From Nocardioides humi (GTDB lineage: Bacteria > Actinomycetota > Actinomycetes > Propionibacteriales > Nocardioidaceae): 64,000 bases of DNA. The position numbers and the translations under genes are program-made. Shown here one piece after another: positions 48,515 to 57,169 of this stretch; position 1 is the first letter of the stretch; every line of letters starts with the position of its first letter. The stretch covers positions 4,092,001 through 4,156,000 of the forward strand of contig NZ_CP041146.1 in assembly GCF_006494775.1 (NCBI RefSeq), given 5' to 3'. The notes beneath the pieces are model-generated. The model worked only from the letters and a program-made list of their open reading frames with translations. It made no database searches and was not told the origin of the DNA.

Positions 48515-48592
48515 TCAGCGGCGGGCGGACCGCCACAGGTCGCGCGCGAGCGTGCTCAGCGCGGCGCCCAGCGAGGGCAGCCACAGCCGCAT
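48515..48592 (-). CDS. possible 25-residue peptide downstream of the small membrane protein
   Basis: ATG at 48592 is one base after the TGA of the 57-residue protein (TGACATG). The peptide has one amphipathic or membrane-prone stretch (LWLPSLGAALSTLARDLW) and a basic end. It could be translated by re-initiation, but there is no independent support. Confidence 0.25.
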   Translation of the reverse strand: MRLWLPSLGAALSTLARDLWRSARR

Positions 48593-48593
48593 G

Positions 48594-48767
48594 TCAGGCC
48601 CGGACGGCGAGGTAGGCGGCGACGAGCAGCAGGATGATGCCGAGGGCGGCCGCGATCGGCAGGTCGCTGGGCCGTGAGGCGCGGTGCGCCCGGGTCGCCG
48701 CCGGCCGCTCACCCGCCGGGACGGGGGCGGTCGCGCGGTGCTTGTGGGTCAGCTGGTTGGTCCGCAT
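48594..48767 (-). CDS. small single-pass membrane protein (57 aa)
   Basis: An ATG at 48767 follows AGGAGA with 6 nt spacing. The 57 codons encode a basic N-terminus of about 35 residues (Arg, His, Thr, Pro) and one strong C-terminal membrane segment (LPIAAALGIILLLVAAYLAV). The layout is a tail-anchored or N-in small membrane protein. It is in the 368-bp gap between DUF3151 and lysS; the rest of the gap shows nothing clear. The function is unknown, and I know no named family. Confidence 0.6.
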   Translation of the reverse strand: MRTNQLTHKHRATAPVPAGERPAATRAHRASRPSDLPIAAALGIILLLVAAYLAVRA

Positions 48768-48855
48768 GAGATCTCCTAGTCCGAGACGTACACCTGACCG
48801 GACGGAGTCGGCGGTGGTTCATCACGCGGATTTCGGAGATTTCCGGGCGCGGCGG

Positions 48856-50535
48856 TCAGGGCGCGAGCAGGGAGCGCACCTTCTCCGGCCCGAGGGCGGC
48901 GAAGAGCGTGGGCAGCCGCGGGCCGCGCTCGGCGCCGACGAGGAGGTTGTAGAGCAGCCGGAAGAACGCCTTCTGGTCGGCCTTCACCTCGTCGGTGGGC
49001 GCGTCGTCGACGGCGAGGCCGCGGGCCAGCTTGGGTACGCCGTAGATCAGCGTGGTCAGCTCGTCGCCGGTCGTCGGGGCGTCGAACGAGGCGGGCAGGC
49101 CGTCGAGCAGCAGGCCCAGCCAGCGGGACTCGTCCTCGGTCAGGCCGGCCAGCCGCTCGGCGTCGGCGGCGGCGCGGACCGTGGTGCGGTCCTCCGGGTC
49201 GACGTACGAGGTGATCCAGGTCGCCGCCTTCGTCAGCCGCGGCTCCAGGTCCGCCTCGGGAGCGCCGACGGTGCGGGCGGTGATCTCGCGCGAGCCGGCG
49301 GTGACGTCGGCCACCGACGACAGCATCCGGAACGGTACGACGACCGCCGGGGTCGGCAGCGTCCCGGCGGTCGAGGTGGCCGAGGCCCGCTCCCAGGCGA
49401 GCACCGCGGCGTCCCGCTTCTCCGGGATCGCGGCCTTCCGCGTCAGCGCGTCCCATTCGTCGTACAGCCGCAGGACCTCCTGGCCGAAGTCGACGTTGAA
49501 CGCCTGCTTCGGCTGCCGCCGGACGTACAGCCAGCGCAGGATCGGGGCCTCCAGGATCCGCAGCGCCTCGGCCGCGGTGGGGACCCCGCCCTTGGACGAC
49601 GACATCTTCGGCATGCCGGCGACGCCGACGAAGGAGTAGCCCACGAACGACGGCGCGGTGCCGCCGAAGACCGGGCCGACGATCTCCTTGCCGACCGTGT
49701 ACGACGACCCGGGCGAGGCGTGGTCGACGCCGCCGGGCTCGAAGTGCACGCCCTCGAACGTCCACCGCATCGGCCAGTCGACCTTCCAGACCAGCTTGCC
49801 CTCGTCCTGCGTGGCGACATTCGTGACATAGGAGTCGCCGCACACGTCGCAGGTGTAGGCGAGATCGGTGGTCGCGTCGTCGTAGGAGGTGAGGGTGACC
49901 GTGTCGCGGCCGCAGCCGCGGCAGTAGGGCTTGTAGGGGAACCGGGACAGGTCGCCCGAGGCCGAGCCCTCGTCGTCCTCCTCGCCCTCCGCCTTCTTGG
50001 TGCGGAACCGCGCCATCACGGTCTCGATCTCACCGCGCTTCCGGATCGCGGTGAGCACCTGCTCTCGGTAGGCGCCGGAGCGGTACATCTCGGTCTGGCT
50101 CACCTCGACCATGTCGCAGCCCATCTCCGCGAGCGCGGCGCGCAGCGGCGCCTTGTAGCGCTCGGCCCAGCTCGGGAACTCAGCCGTCGGGTCGGGGACC
50201 GCCGACAGGGGCCGGCCGATGTGCTCGTTCCACGCGGGGTCGACGCCGGCGGGGACCTTGCGGAACCGGTCGTAGTCGTCCCAGCTGTGCAGGTGCCGGA
50301 CCTCGATCCCGCGCCGCCGGATCTCCTCGGCCACGAAGTGGACGGTGAGGAACTCGCGCAGGTTGCCGAGATGGATCGGCCCCGACGGGCTGATCCCGGA
50401 CGCACAGGTCACCAGCGCGGGCAGGGTGCCGCCGTTGACGGTCTCGGCGTGCCGGAGCGCCAGGTCGGCGGTCCGGGTCACCCAGTCGCCGGGGTCCTGC
50501 TGGCCGCCCTGCTGGTTGCGCTGTCCTCGTGCCAC
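48856..50535 (-). CDS. lysS: class I lysyl-tRNA synthetase (559 aa)
   Basis: Attaches lysine to tRNA-Lys. It belongs to the archaeal-type class I enzymes, not the class II LysS of most bacteria. The HIGH-like motif is SGPIHLGN near residue 51; KMSSSKG near 290 is the KMSKS loop. Two zinc CxxC pairs (CRGCGRD; CDVCGDS) lie near 205-235. The C-terminal half is the helical anticodon-binding bundle. The GTG at 50535 is preferred over TTG 50544. Streptomyces and Nocardioides relatives are known to carry this class. Confidence 0.94.
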   Translation of the reverse strand: MARGQRNQQGGQQDPGDWVTRTADLALRHAETVNGGTLPALVTCASGISPSGPIHLGNLREFLTVHFVAEEIRRRGIEVRHLHSWDDYDRFRKVPAGVDPAWNEHIGRPLSAVPDPTAEFPSWAERYKAPLRAALAEMGCDMVEVSQTEMYRSGAYREQVLTAIRKRGEIETVMARFRTKKAEGEEDDEGSASGDLSRFPYKPYCRGCGRDTVTLTSYDDATTDLAYTCDVCGDSYVTNVATQDEGKLVWKVDWPMRWTFEGVHFEPGGVDHASPGSSYTVGKEIVGPVFGGTAPSFVGYSFVGVAGMPKMSSSKGGVPTAAEALRILEAPILRWLYVRRQPKQAFNVDFGQEVLRLYDEWDALTRKAAIPEKRDAAVLAWERASATSTAGTLPTPAVVVPFRMLSSVADVTAGSREITARTVGAPEADLEPRLTKAATWITSYVDPEDRTTVRAAADAERLAGLTEDESRWLGLLLDGLPASFDAPTTGDELTTLIYGVPKLARGLAVDDAPTDEVKADQKAFFRLLYNLLVGAERGPRLPTLFAALGPEKVRSLLAP

Positions 50536-50554
50536 GGCGCCCAAGCCTATTGCG

Positions 50555-51451
50555 CTACCGCGGCGGGACCACCATCGCGTACGCCGCCGGCAGCACCCGC
50601 CAGGTCCGGGACCGTACCGGCCCCTCGATCTCCCCGTCGCTGTTGCAGTCGAACGGCGTGCCGCTGACCCGGACCGTGCGCCCCCGCAGGATCCGTACGT
50701 CGGCGTGCTCCTCGTGGCGCCCGAACGGCAGCCGCAGCAGGTAGCCGAGCCGGGCGACCGGCGAGACCGGCGTCGCGACGAGCACGTCGACCTGGCCGTC
50801 GTGGGGCTCGGCGCCCGGGGTGAGCTCGGTGCCGCCGCCGACCGACGCGCCGTTGCCCACCGCGACCATCAGCACCGGCTGGTCGACGTCCACCACCACC
50901 TCGCCGTCGACCTCGACCAGGACCCGCAGGCTGGGCGGGCTGATCGCGGTCTGCAGCGCACCGATCGGGTACCCGATCCGGCCCAGCCGCGCCTTCCAGC
51001 GGGCGCCGCGCTTCCCGGCCTCCGCGCCCGCGCCGAGGTGGACGCTGTTCACGGTGACCTGCTCGCCGTCGTCGACGACGAGGTCCGTGCGGCGCGGCGT
51101 CCCGGCGAGGACCGCGTGGGCCGCCGCCTCGGGCTCGAGCGGTACGCCGAGGGTGCGGGCGAAGTCGTTCCCGGTGCCGAGCGGGATCAGCGCGAGCGTC
51201 CGCCCGGCCAGGTCCTCCCGGTCGTACAGCGCCTGGACGACCGCATGGATGCTGCCGTCGCCGCCGGCCACGACGATCGTCCGGTCGCCGGCCCGGGCCA
51301 GCAGGTCGTCGAGCTCGGCGGGCCCGGAGGTCGCGCGGACCTCGGTCTCGGCACCCTCCCGGAGCACGGCCACGGCCGCGTCGACGGCCTCCCGGTCCGC
51401 CGTACCGGCGTCGCTGTTGGTGATCAGCAGGAGGTCCGCGCCGGCCGACAT
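50555..51451 (-). CDS. diacylglycerol kinase-family lipid kinase (298 aa)
   Basis: Member of the DAGK catalytic-domain family (DgkB/YegS-like, including phosphatidylinositol or sphingosine-type kinases). VVAGGDGSIHAVVQAL near residue 60 is the nucleotide loop, and IPLGTGNDFARTLG near 88 is the second signature. The C-terminal beta domain (from about 130) ends with PFDCNSDGEIEGPV. It is cytosolic or membrane-associated and phosphorylates a lipid with ATP; the lipid is not predictable. The ATG at 51451 is separated from the divergent MarR gene by a 49-bp gap with an operator-like palindrome. Confidence 0.9.
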   Translation of the reverse strand: MSAGADLLLITNSDAGTADREAVDAAVAVLREGAETEVRATSGPAELDDLLARAGDRTIVVAGGDGSIHAVVQALYDREDLAGRTLALIPLGTGNDFARTLGVPLEPEAAAHAVLAGTPRRTDLVVDDGEQVTVNSVHLGAGAEAGKRGARWKARLGRIGYPIGALQTAISPPSLRVLVEVDGEVVVDVDQPVLMVAVGNGASVGGGTELTPGAEPHDGQVDVLVATPVSPVARLGYLLRLPFGRHEEHADVRILRGRTVRVSGTPFDCNSDGEIEGPVRSRTWRVLPAAYAMVVPPR

Positions 51452-51477
51452 GGGGCCAGCATAGGCAGGGCCGTTCT

Positions 51478-51496
51478 TATGCATGTACTATGCATA
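51478..51496. promoter_or_regulatory. palindrome TATGCAT-N5-ATGCATA, probable MarR operator
   Basis: Perfect 7-bp arms with a 5-nt centre, 4 bp before the MarR ATG, and unusually AT-rich for this genome. The position would let the regulator repress its own gene and the overlapping MFS gene. The dagK-like gene on the other strand starts 26 bp away. Confidence 0.65.
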
Positions 51497-51500
51497 TTTT

Positions 51501-51968
51501 ATGAGCGACGAGTTGACCCGATTGGACGAGCAGGTGCTCCGGCTGGTGCGCGCCGTGCGCCGGCCGGGCTACCGGGACCGGCTCCTCGAAGGTGTCGACG
51601 TGGGGCCGGGTGTCGAGGCGCTCAGCATGCTCCGGGTCGTCGAGCGACGGCGGGCGGCGGGGGAGAGGCCGTCCATCAACGAGGTCGCGGCGGACCTGCG
51701 CGTCGAGCAGTCCACGGCGAGTCGCGCCGTGGGCGCGGCCATCCGCCGCGGGTTGCTGGAGCGCGCCGCGTGCGCCGACGACCTCCGCCGGGCACGGCTC
51801 GATCTCACCAGCGCCGGTCGTGCCGCGCTGGACCGGGCGACCGCCAACAGGCAGCAGATCCTGGCCGAGGCCACGACCGGGCTGGCACCGGAGGACCTGG
51901 GCCGTCTCTGCGACCTGCTCGAGCGCCTGCTCGCCGGCTACGACGACGTCGAGGCCCGCCATGGCTGA
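51501..51968 (+). CDS. MarR-family transcriptional regulator (155 aa)
   Basis: A winged-helix repressor. The HTH is at residues about 55-85 (SINEVAADLRVEQSTASRAVGAAIRRGLLER), followed by the wing (ADDLRRARLDLTSAGRAAL) and a dimerisation helix. The length is typical. The ATG overlaps AT-rich operator sequence. Its gene ends 8 bp inside the MFS gene, so regulator and exporter are one operon; a MarR-controlled efflux pump is the usual arrangement. The inducer is unknown. Confidence 0.9.
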   Translation: MSDELTRLDEQVLRLVRAVRRPGYRDRLLEGVDVGPGVEALSMLRVVERRRAAGERPSINEVAADLRVEQSTASRAVGAAIRRGLLERAACADDLRRARLDLTSAGRAALDRATANRQQILAEATTGLAPEDLGRLCDLLERLLAGYDDVEARHG

Positions 51969-53232
51969 GCCGGCTCCGGCGCTGGCGGCGACCGCCGACG
52001 GTCCGGTCCCGCAGGTCATCGTCGCCCGAGGAACGATGCGGCTCCTCGTCGATCGCGACTTCGGGCTGCTCACCTGGGGCAAGGTCTTCTCGGTCACCGG
52101 CATCTGGGTGCACTCCGTGGTGGCCGCCATCGCCGTGTACACCGCGACCGGATCCGCCGTCGCGGTGGGTCTGGTCGCGGTCGCCCAGTTCGGTCCGCAG
52201 ATCTTCCTCACCCCGCTCAGCGGCACATGGGCCGACGCCGGAGACGTGAGGCGGCAGCTCATCGTCGGCCGCCTGCTGTGCCTGCTCGGGAGCGGCGGCC
52301 TGGTGCTCTGGTACGGCCTCGCGGACCCCCGCGGCTGGGCCTCGGCGGGCGCGGTGCTGGTGGGGTCCTTCGTCATCGGCCTGGGCTTCGTCGTCGGCGG
52401 TCCCGCGATGCAGTCGATCGTCCCCGCTCTGGTCACGCGCGAGGAGCTCCCCGCCGCGATGACGCTCAACACCGCGCCGGGGACGATCGCCCGGGTCGTC
52501 GGCCCGGCGCTGGGCGCCTTCGTCGTCACGCATCTCGACGTCGCTGCCGGGTTCGCGGTCGCCGGCGCCGGGCACGCGCTGTTCCTCGTCGCCATCCTCC
52601 CGGTGCGGGTCCCGGCGCGGGCGCCGCGTGCGGCCGACACCGACTACTCGGTGCGCGCCGGGCTGCGTCACGTGCTCGGCGATCGTCCGCTCCTCCTGCT
52701 CCTGCTGGCCGTGACCGCGATCGGCCTCGGGTCCGAGCCGACGCTCACTCTCGCGCCGGCGGTGGCCGAGCAGCTCGGTGGCGGCGCCGCGCTCGTCGGC
52801 AATCTGAGCACCGCGTTCGGCGTCGGTGCCGTCCTCGGGCTGGTGGCACTCGCCGTACTGCGGAGGGCGATCACCACGGAATGGTTCGTCGCGCTGGGGC
52901 TGCTGTCCATGACCGCGGGGTCCGTCGTCACCGCGGCCGCGCAGGGGGTGGTGCCGTCGCTCGTCGGCTACGGGCTCGTGGGCGCCGGGTTCAGCATCGC
53001 CGCAACGGCCGTCGGCACCGCGGTCCAGCTGCGCGTGCCCGAGGTGCTGCGCGGCAGGGTGATGGCCCTGTGGATGGTCGGCTTCGTCGGATCGCGCCCG
53101 ATCGCCGCCCTGGCGGTGGGCGCCGTCGCCGACCTCGTCTCGGTGCGGGGAGCCATCGTGGTGATGGCCCTCGCGCCCCTGGCCGCGCTCCTCGTCTGCC
53201 GTCCCGCGACGCTGCGCCGGCTACCCGCCTGA
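51961..53232 (+). CDS. MFS transporter, MFS_3/EntS-like (423 aa)
   Basis: Twelve-segment major facilitator of the enterobactin-exporter-like group. It starts with a short cytosolic lead and a first segment at LLTWGKVFSVTGIWVHSVVAAI near residue 40. The motif LTPLSGTWADAGDVRRQLIVGR near 82 is the family's motif A. The LNTAPGTIARVVGPALGAFV segment near 165 is typical. The ATG lies inside the MarR gene (8-bp overlap), giving coupled translation. It is probably an exporter of a toxic compound or siderophore, repressed by the MarR protein. Confidence 0.9.
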   Translation: MAEPAPALAATADGPVPQVIVARGTMRLLVDRDFGLLTWGKVFSVTGIWVHSVVAAIAVYTATGSAVAVGLVAVAQFGPQIFLTPLSGTWADAGDVRRQLIVGRLLCLLGSGGLVLWYGLADPRGWASAGAVLVGSFVIGLGFVVGGPAMQSIVPALVTREELPAAMTLNTAPGTIARVVGPALGAFVVTHLDVAAGFAVAGAGHALFLVAILPVRVPARAPRAADTDYSVRAGLRHVLGDRPLLLLLLAVTAIGLGSEPTLTLAPAVAEQLGGGAALVGNLSTAFGVGAVLGLVALAVLRRAITTEWFVALGLLSMTAGSVVTAAAQGVVPSLVGYGLVGAGFSIAATAVGTAVQLRVPEVLRGRVMALWMVGFVGSRPIAALAVGAVADLVSVRGAIVVMALAPLAALLVCRPATLRRLPA

Positions 53233-53940
53233 CGGCCGGGCGCGCACCAGGACGCCGATCTTGTCGATCCGGTGCTCCGGATTGCCGAGCTCGTCGGACC
53301 AGTAGTTGCCGGCGGCGTGATCCTCCGGCGTCGCGCAGGTGGACAGCGTGATCATCGCCTGGGTCGGCGCGACGCCGGGGCTCCCCGGGACGGCCGCGCG
53401 CTGCTCCTCGAGCGACTCCGGCGAGCGGAACGACGTGCGCCGGGTGCCGGTGACCCGGTAGACGTACCGCACCGCGCCGGCCTCGACCACCACGCGGTCG
53501 CCCTTGCGCAGTCGCGGCAGGTCGAGGAAGGCCTGCGTGGAGGAGAGCCGGTGGGCGGTCACCTGGTAGTTGCCGATCCCGCCGGGACCGACGCCGCCGC
53601 GGGGTCCGTGCGGGCTGGCGGCCAGTCCCCGGTCCTGGATCCGGGTCCCCGGCGCGTCGTCGGTCATCCCGCGATAGGGCTCGATCCGCAGGTCCTCGAT
53701 CCCGAGCCGCGGGACGGTCAGTCGCGCCGGCCGGGGCCGGCCGTCCGACGGCTCGGGCTCCGGTGTCGGCGACGGTGCCGCCGACGGTGTCGGCGACGGT
53801 GCCGGGGTGGCCGTGCCCGGTGCGCCGGAGGAGGCCGTCGCCGAGGGCGCGCCGGCGGGCTCCTGGTCACCGGTCCGATCGGCGGAGCAGCCCGCCAGCA
53901 CCAGGCCCAGGAGGGTGACGCGGAGAGCGCGTCCGACCAC
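53221..53940 (-). CDS. class E/F sortase-like lipoprotein (239 aa)
   Basis: A signal peptide ending in the lipobox LAGC (Cys18) is followed by a Pro/Thr/Ser-rich spacer of about 50 residues. The sortase domain starts near 72 (ARLTVPRLGIEDLRIEPY). The catalytic residues are present: His in GNYQVTAHR near 127, Cys in MITLSTCATPE near 195, and Arg in EHRIDKIGVLV near 225. Family E/F sortases occur in actinobacteria; class F members can be lipoprotein-like and their substrates are mostly unknown. No LPxTG substrate gene is adjacent. It overlaps the end of the convergent MFS gene by 12 bp. Confidence 0.85.
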   Translation of the reverse strand: MVGRALRVTLLGLVLAGCSADRTGDQEPAGAPSATASSGAPGTATPAPSPTPSAAPSPTPEPEPSDGRPRPARLTVPRLGIEDLRIEPYRGMTDDAPGTRIQDRGLAASPHGPRGGVGPGGIGNYQVTAHRLSSTQAFLDLPRLRKGDRVVVEAGAVRYVYRVTGTRRTSFRSPESLEEQRAAVPGSPGVAPTQAMITLSTCATPEDHAAGNYWSDELGNPEHRIDKIGVLVRARPSGG

Positions 53941-53979
53941 GCCCTCGACTGTACGACGCGGTGGGCGCCGCCCGAAGGG

Positions 53980-54573
53980 TCAGCCCGGGTACGGCGCCCG
54001 CTCGCGGGCCGTGCGCAGGACCGGTGTCCACCAGGCGAGCTGGGCGAGCAGCGTCTTGGCGTAGGTCGTGGCGCTCGCGTCGGCCGGCCGGCCCTCGTCG
54101 AGGTCGAAGGCCAGCGGGTAGTTCACGAACGCCAGCCCGTCGCGCACGGTCACCGCGTGCAGCTCGGTCAGCACGTTCTCCAGGTGCAGCACCGCGTGGC
54201 GCCCGCCGGCCGCCCCGCCGTAGCTCGCGAACGCGACCGGCTTCGCGGCCCACTGGGTGAAGTGCCAGTCGATCGCCGCCTTCAGCGAGGCGGGGTAGCT
54301 GTGGTTGTACTCGGGCGTGACGAGGACGAACGCGTCCGCCGCCTCCAGGCGGGCGGTCAGGTCCGTCATCCCCTCCGGTCGTGGATAGCCGGGCTCCTTG
54401 GGCGATCCGGCCGGCAGGGCCAGGGGGATGTCGAAGTCGGCGAGGTCGATCACGTCCACGTCGAAGCCGCCGAAGGCGCGCGCCTGCTCGGCGACCCAGG
54501 CCGCGACGACCGGTCCGAACCGGCCCTCCCGGACGCTGCCGACGACGACGGCGAGTCTGCTGTTGTCGGTCAT
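53980..54573 (-). CDS. NAD(P)H-dependent FMN reductase (197 aa)
   Basis: Flavodoxin-fold oxidoreductase of the FMN_red family (chromate reductase, azoreductase-like). The FMN phosphate loop is near the N-terminus (VVVGSVREGRFGPVVAAWV), and VTPEYNHSYPASLKAAIDW near residue 88 is the family signature. Probably a cytosolic dimer that passes electrons from NAD(P)H to quinones or other acceptors. Its start, 6 nt after CAGAGT, has the same 15-base context as the start at 62050, consistent with a leaderless mRNA. It is divergent from an XRE regulator that may control it. Confidence 0.9.
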   Translation of the reverse strand: MTDNSRLAVVVGSVREGRFGPVVAAWVAEQARAFGGFDVDVIDLADFDIPLALPAGSPKEPGYPRPEGMTDLTARLEAADAFVLVTPEYNHSYPASLKAAIDWHFTQWAAKPVAFASYGGAAGGRHAVLHLENVLTELHAVTVRDGLAFVNYPLAFDLDEGRPADASATTYAKTLLAQLAWWTPVLRTARERAPYPG

Positions 54574-54684
54574 GGCGCCACTCTGTTCCGGCCGGCCGCC
54601 GGCAACCAGACCGGGATCAGGCTGGCTCCGACAGGGCCACCTTCGGCACCGCGGTCGTCCGCCGGAGCGCCGTATCGTGGCGGC

Positions 54685-55515
54685 ATGGCCACTCCGCTGG
54701 GCGACTTCCTGCGAGCACGGCGGGACGCGACGCCGCCCGCGACCGTCGGCCTGCCCACGACCGGACGCCGCCGCGCACCGGGCCTGCGGCGCTCGGAGCT
54801 GGCGGCCCTCGCCGGGATCAGCGTCGAGTACCTCACCCGGATCGAGCAGGGCCGCGACCGCAACCCGTCCGTGCAGGTCGTCACCGCCATCGCCGAGGCG
54901 CTGCGCCTGGACCCGTCGGAGCGCGAGCACCTGCGCAATGTCACCAAGGTCTCCGCGGGCCAGTGCCTCGCCGGCGAGCCGGGACGCACGCAGGTCCGCC
55001 CGTCGGTGCGGGCGATCCTCGACCAGCTCGAGCCCGGGCCGGCCGTGGTGACGAACCGGTTCGGGGACCTGCTCGCGTACACGTCCGGCTACGAGCGGCT
55101 CGCCGTCGCCGTCGGCCTGCTCGACGACCCGGAGCCGAACCTGACCCGCTACGTCTTCACCGACGAGCGCGCACGGAGCACCTTCCCCGACTGGGACCGG
55201 GTGGCCGACCAGCAGGCGCTGTCGATCTGGACCGGCATCGCCGGCGACCGCGCGGCGGCCTTCGTCGAGGAGCTCGGCGCCGCCGGCGGCGAGGAGTTCA
55301 CCCGTCGCCTCAGCGGCGTCGCGGTGCCCCGGCACGGCTCGCTGCGGTGGCACCATCCCGACGTCGGAGAGCTGCGGCTGGACCGCGAGGTGCTCGAGCT
55401 CCCGGCGGACGACGCCCAGCAGCTGGTCGTCCTGCTGCCGGCCGACGAGGTGACCGCCGCCGCGCTCGACCGGCTGCACCGGGCTGCCAGCGGGTCGCTG
55501 CGCGCGGTCCGGTAG
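54685..55515 (+). CDS. XRE-family regulator with MmyB-like ligand-binding domain (276 aa)
   Basis: The N-terminal Cro/CI HTH (LGDFLRARRDATPP; RAPGLRRSELAALAGISVEYLTRIEQGRDRNPS) is typical of MmyB-like regulators. The PAS-like ligand-binding domain follows (from about residue 105: PAVVTNRFGDLLAYTSGYERL). It ends with LLPADEVTAAALDRL-type helices. Regulators of this kind usually control the divergent gene, here the FMN reductase; fatty acids have been proposed as ligands in some. The ATG stands 6 nt after TATCGT, probably leaderless. Confidence 0.9.
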   Translation: MATPLGDFLRARRDATPPATVGLPTTGRRRAPGLRRSELAALAGISVEYLTRIEQGRDRNPSVQVVTAIAEALRLDPSEREHLRNVTKVSAGQCLAGEPGRTQVRPSVRAILDQLEPGPAVVTNRFGDLLAYTSGYERLAVAVGLLDDPEPNLTRYVFTDERARSTFPDWDRVADQQALSIWTGIAGDRAAAFVEELGAAGGEEFTRRLSGVAVPRHGSLRWHHPDVGELRLDREVLELPADDAQQLVVLLPADEVTAAALDRLHRAASGSLRAVR

Positions 55516-55581
55516 CCCATCGTCTCAACCGCCGACCGCCTCGCTCGGCGAGCTGCCGCGCAGCATGGACCGCACGGGCGC

Positions 55582-55665
55582 CACGGCAACATCTTCGCCA
55601 AGCTCGACCTCGCCCCGGACAGCGACCGCCGCGTGTCCGCCGTGCTGACCTACCTGCGGGGCTGA
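55582..55665 (+). pseudogene. C-terminal fragment of a LuxR-type regulator
   Basis: In frame 1 the 27 codons before TGA 55663-55665 read NIFAKLDLAPDSDRRVSAVL and on, matching the last helix of LuxR response regulators (VSNIFAKLGL ... RVQAVL). Nothing before it resembles the rest of such a gene. It is a remnant, left between the XRE gene and accD3. Confidence 0.6.
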
Positions 55666-55723
55666 TCCATTTCGGCACTTGTTGCCCACGTGCGCCGGGG
55701 AGGCCCGTGGTTGGATCCGGGCC

Positions 55724-57169
55724 ATGGGTACGCCGCGCCGCTGGACCGCACGTGAGCTGATCGACCTGGTGCTCGACGAGGGCTCCTACGAGTCGTGGGA
55801 CACGCCGGTCGACATCAGCGGGCACCCGGCGGCCTACCGGGCCGAGCTGCGCGCGGCGGCCGAGAAGGCCGGCACCGACGAGTCGGTGCTCACCGGCCGC
55901 GGCACCGTGCGGGGGCGGCCGGTGGCGTTCGTCGTCAACGAGTTCCGCTTCCTGGCCGGGTCGATCGGCGTCGCCGCCGCCACCCGGATCGCGGCCGCCG
56001 TACGCCGGGCGACGGCCGAGGGACTGCCGGTGCTGGCCTCGACGTCGAGCGGCGGCACCCGGATGCAGGAAGGCACCCGCGCCTTCGTGAAGATGGTCGA
56101 CATCTCGCGCGCGCTGATGGAGCACCGTGGCGCCGGACTGCCGTACCTCGTGCACCTGCGCCACCCCACGACCGGCGGCGTCTACGCGTCCTGGGGCTCG
56201 CTGGGCCACGTGACCGTGGCGGAGCCGCGTGCGCTCGTCGGCTTCCTCGGCCCCAAGGTCTTCGAGGCGCTCAACGGCCGGCCGTTCCCTCCCGGCGTCC
56301 AGCTCGCCGAGAACCTCGCCGCGCACGGCGTGATCGACGCCGTCGTCCCGGTCGAGGACCTGCCGGCGCTCGTCGACCACGCCCTGGGCGTGCTCGTCGA
56401 CCCGGCGTCCGCGCCCGCACTGGAGCGTCGTACGCCGGTCGCGAGCGGGACCGTGCTCGACCACCCGGTCTGGGAGGACATCGAGGCGACCCGTGCGCCG
56501 GAGCGCGCAGGGGTGCGGGACCTGCTGCGGTACGGCGCCGCCAGCACCCTGCGGCTCAAGGGCACCGACGAGGGGGAGCGCGACGACTCGGTGCTGATCG
56601 CGCTGACCCGGCTCGACGGGCAGCCCTGCGTGCTGGTCGGCCAGGACCGCTCCCGCCAGACGCCGGCGACCCCGATGGGGCCGGGTGCGCTGCGCGAGGC
56701 CCGCCGCGCCATGGAGCTCGCCGAGGAGCTCCGGCTGCCCCTCGTCACGGTGATCGACACCCCCGGCGCCGAGCTCTCCCAGGCCGCCGAGGAGGGCGCG
56801 ATCGCCGGCGAGATCGCCCGCTGCCTCGCCGGCCTGGTCACCATGACCGTCCCCACGGTCTCGGTGATCCTCGGGCAGGGCTGCGGCGGCGGTGCGCTCG
56901 CCCTGCTGCCCGCCCGGACGGTGCTGGCCGCCGAGCGCGGCTGGCTCTCCCCGCTCCCGCCCGAGGGGGCGAGCGTGATCGTCCACGGCGACCCGTCGCA
57001 CGCCGCGGACATGGCGGCCGCGCAGAAGGTCGGCGCGCTCGACCTGCTCGCGGACGGCGACGTCCACGGCGTCGTACCCGAGCTGGAGGGGGACACCCCC
57101 GAGACGCTCGCCCGGGCTGTCGTCGCCGAGATCGCCGCCCGCCTCGCCGACCCGGGTCCGGTCAGCTGA
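55724..57169 (+). CDS. accD3: acetyl-CoA carboxylase carboxyltransferase, AccD3-like (481 aa)
   Basis: Carboxyltransferase that moves CO2 from carboxybiotin to an acyl-CoA. The N-terminal half is beta-like (FLAGSIGVAAATRIAAAVRRA near residue 85; ASTSSGGTRMQEGTRAFVK; HPTTGGVYASWGSLGHVTVAEP). The C-terminal half is alpha-like (SRQTPATPMGPGALREARRAM; VTVIDTPGAELSQAAEEGAI near 345). The order and length match mycobacterial AccD3 (Rv0904c, from memory), in which both halves are fused. No biotin-carrier gene is adjacent. It overlaps the convergent ketosteroid isomerase by 8 bp. Confidence 0.88.
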   Translation: MGTPRRWTARELIDLVLDEGSYESWDTPVDISGHPAAYRAELRAAAEKAGTDESVLTGRGTVRGRPVAFVVNEFRFLAGSIGVAAATRIAAAVRRATAEGLPVLASTSSGGTRMQEGTRAFVKMVDISRALMEHRGAGLPYLVHLRHPTTGGVYASWGSLGHVTVAEPRALVGFLGPKVFEALNGRPFPPGVQLAENLAAHGVIDAVVPVEDLPALVDHALGVLVDPASAPALERRTPVASGTVLDHPVWEDIEATRAPERAGVRDLLRYGAASTLRLKGTDEGERDDSVLIALTRLDGQPCVLVGQDRSRQTPATPMGPGALREARRAMELAEELRLPLVTVIDTPGAELSQAAEEGAIAGEIARCLAGLVTMTVPTVSVILGQGCGGGALALLPARTVLAAERGWLSPLPPEGASVIVHGDPSHAADMAAAQKVGALDLLADGDVHGVVPELEGDTPETLARAVVAEIAARLADPGPVS

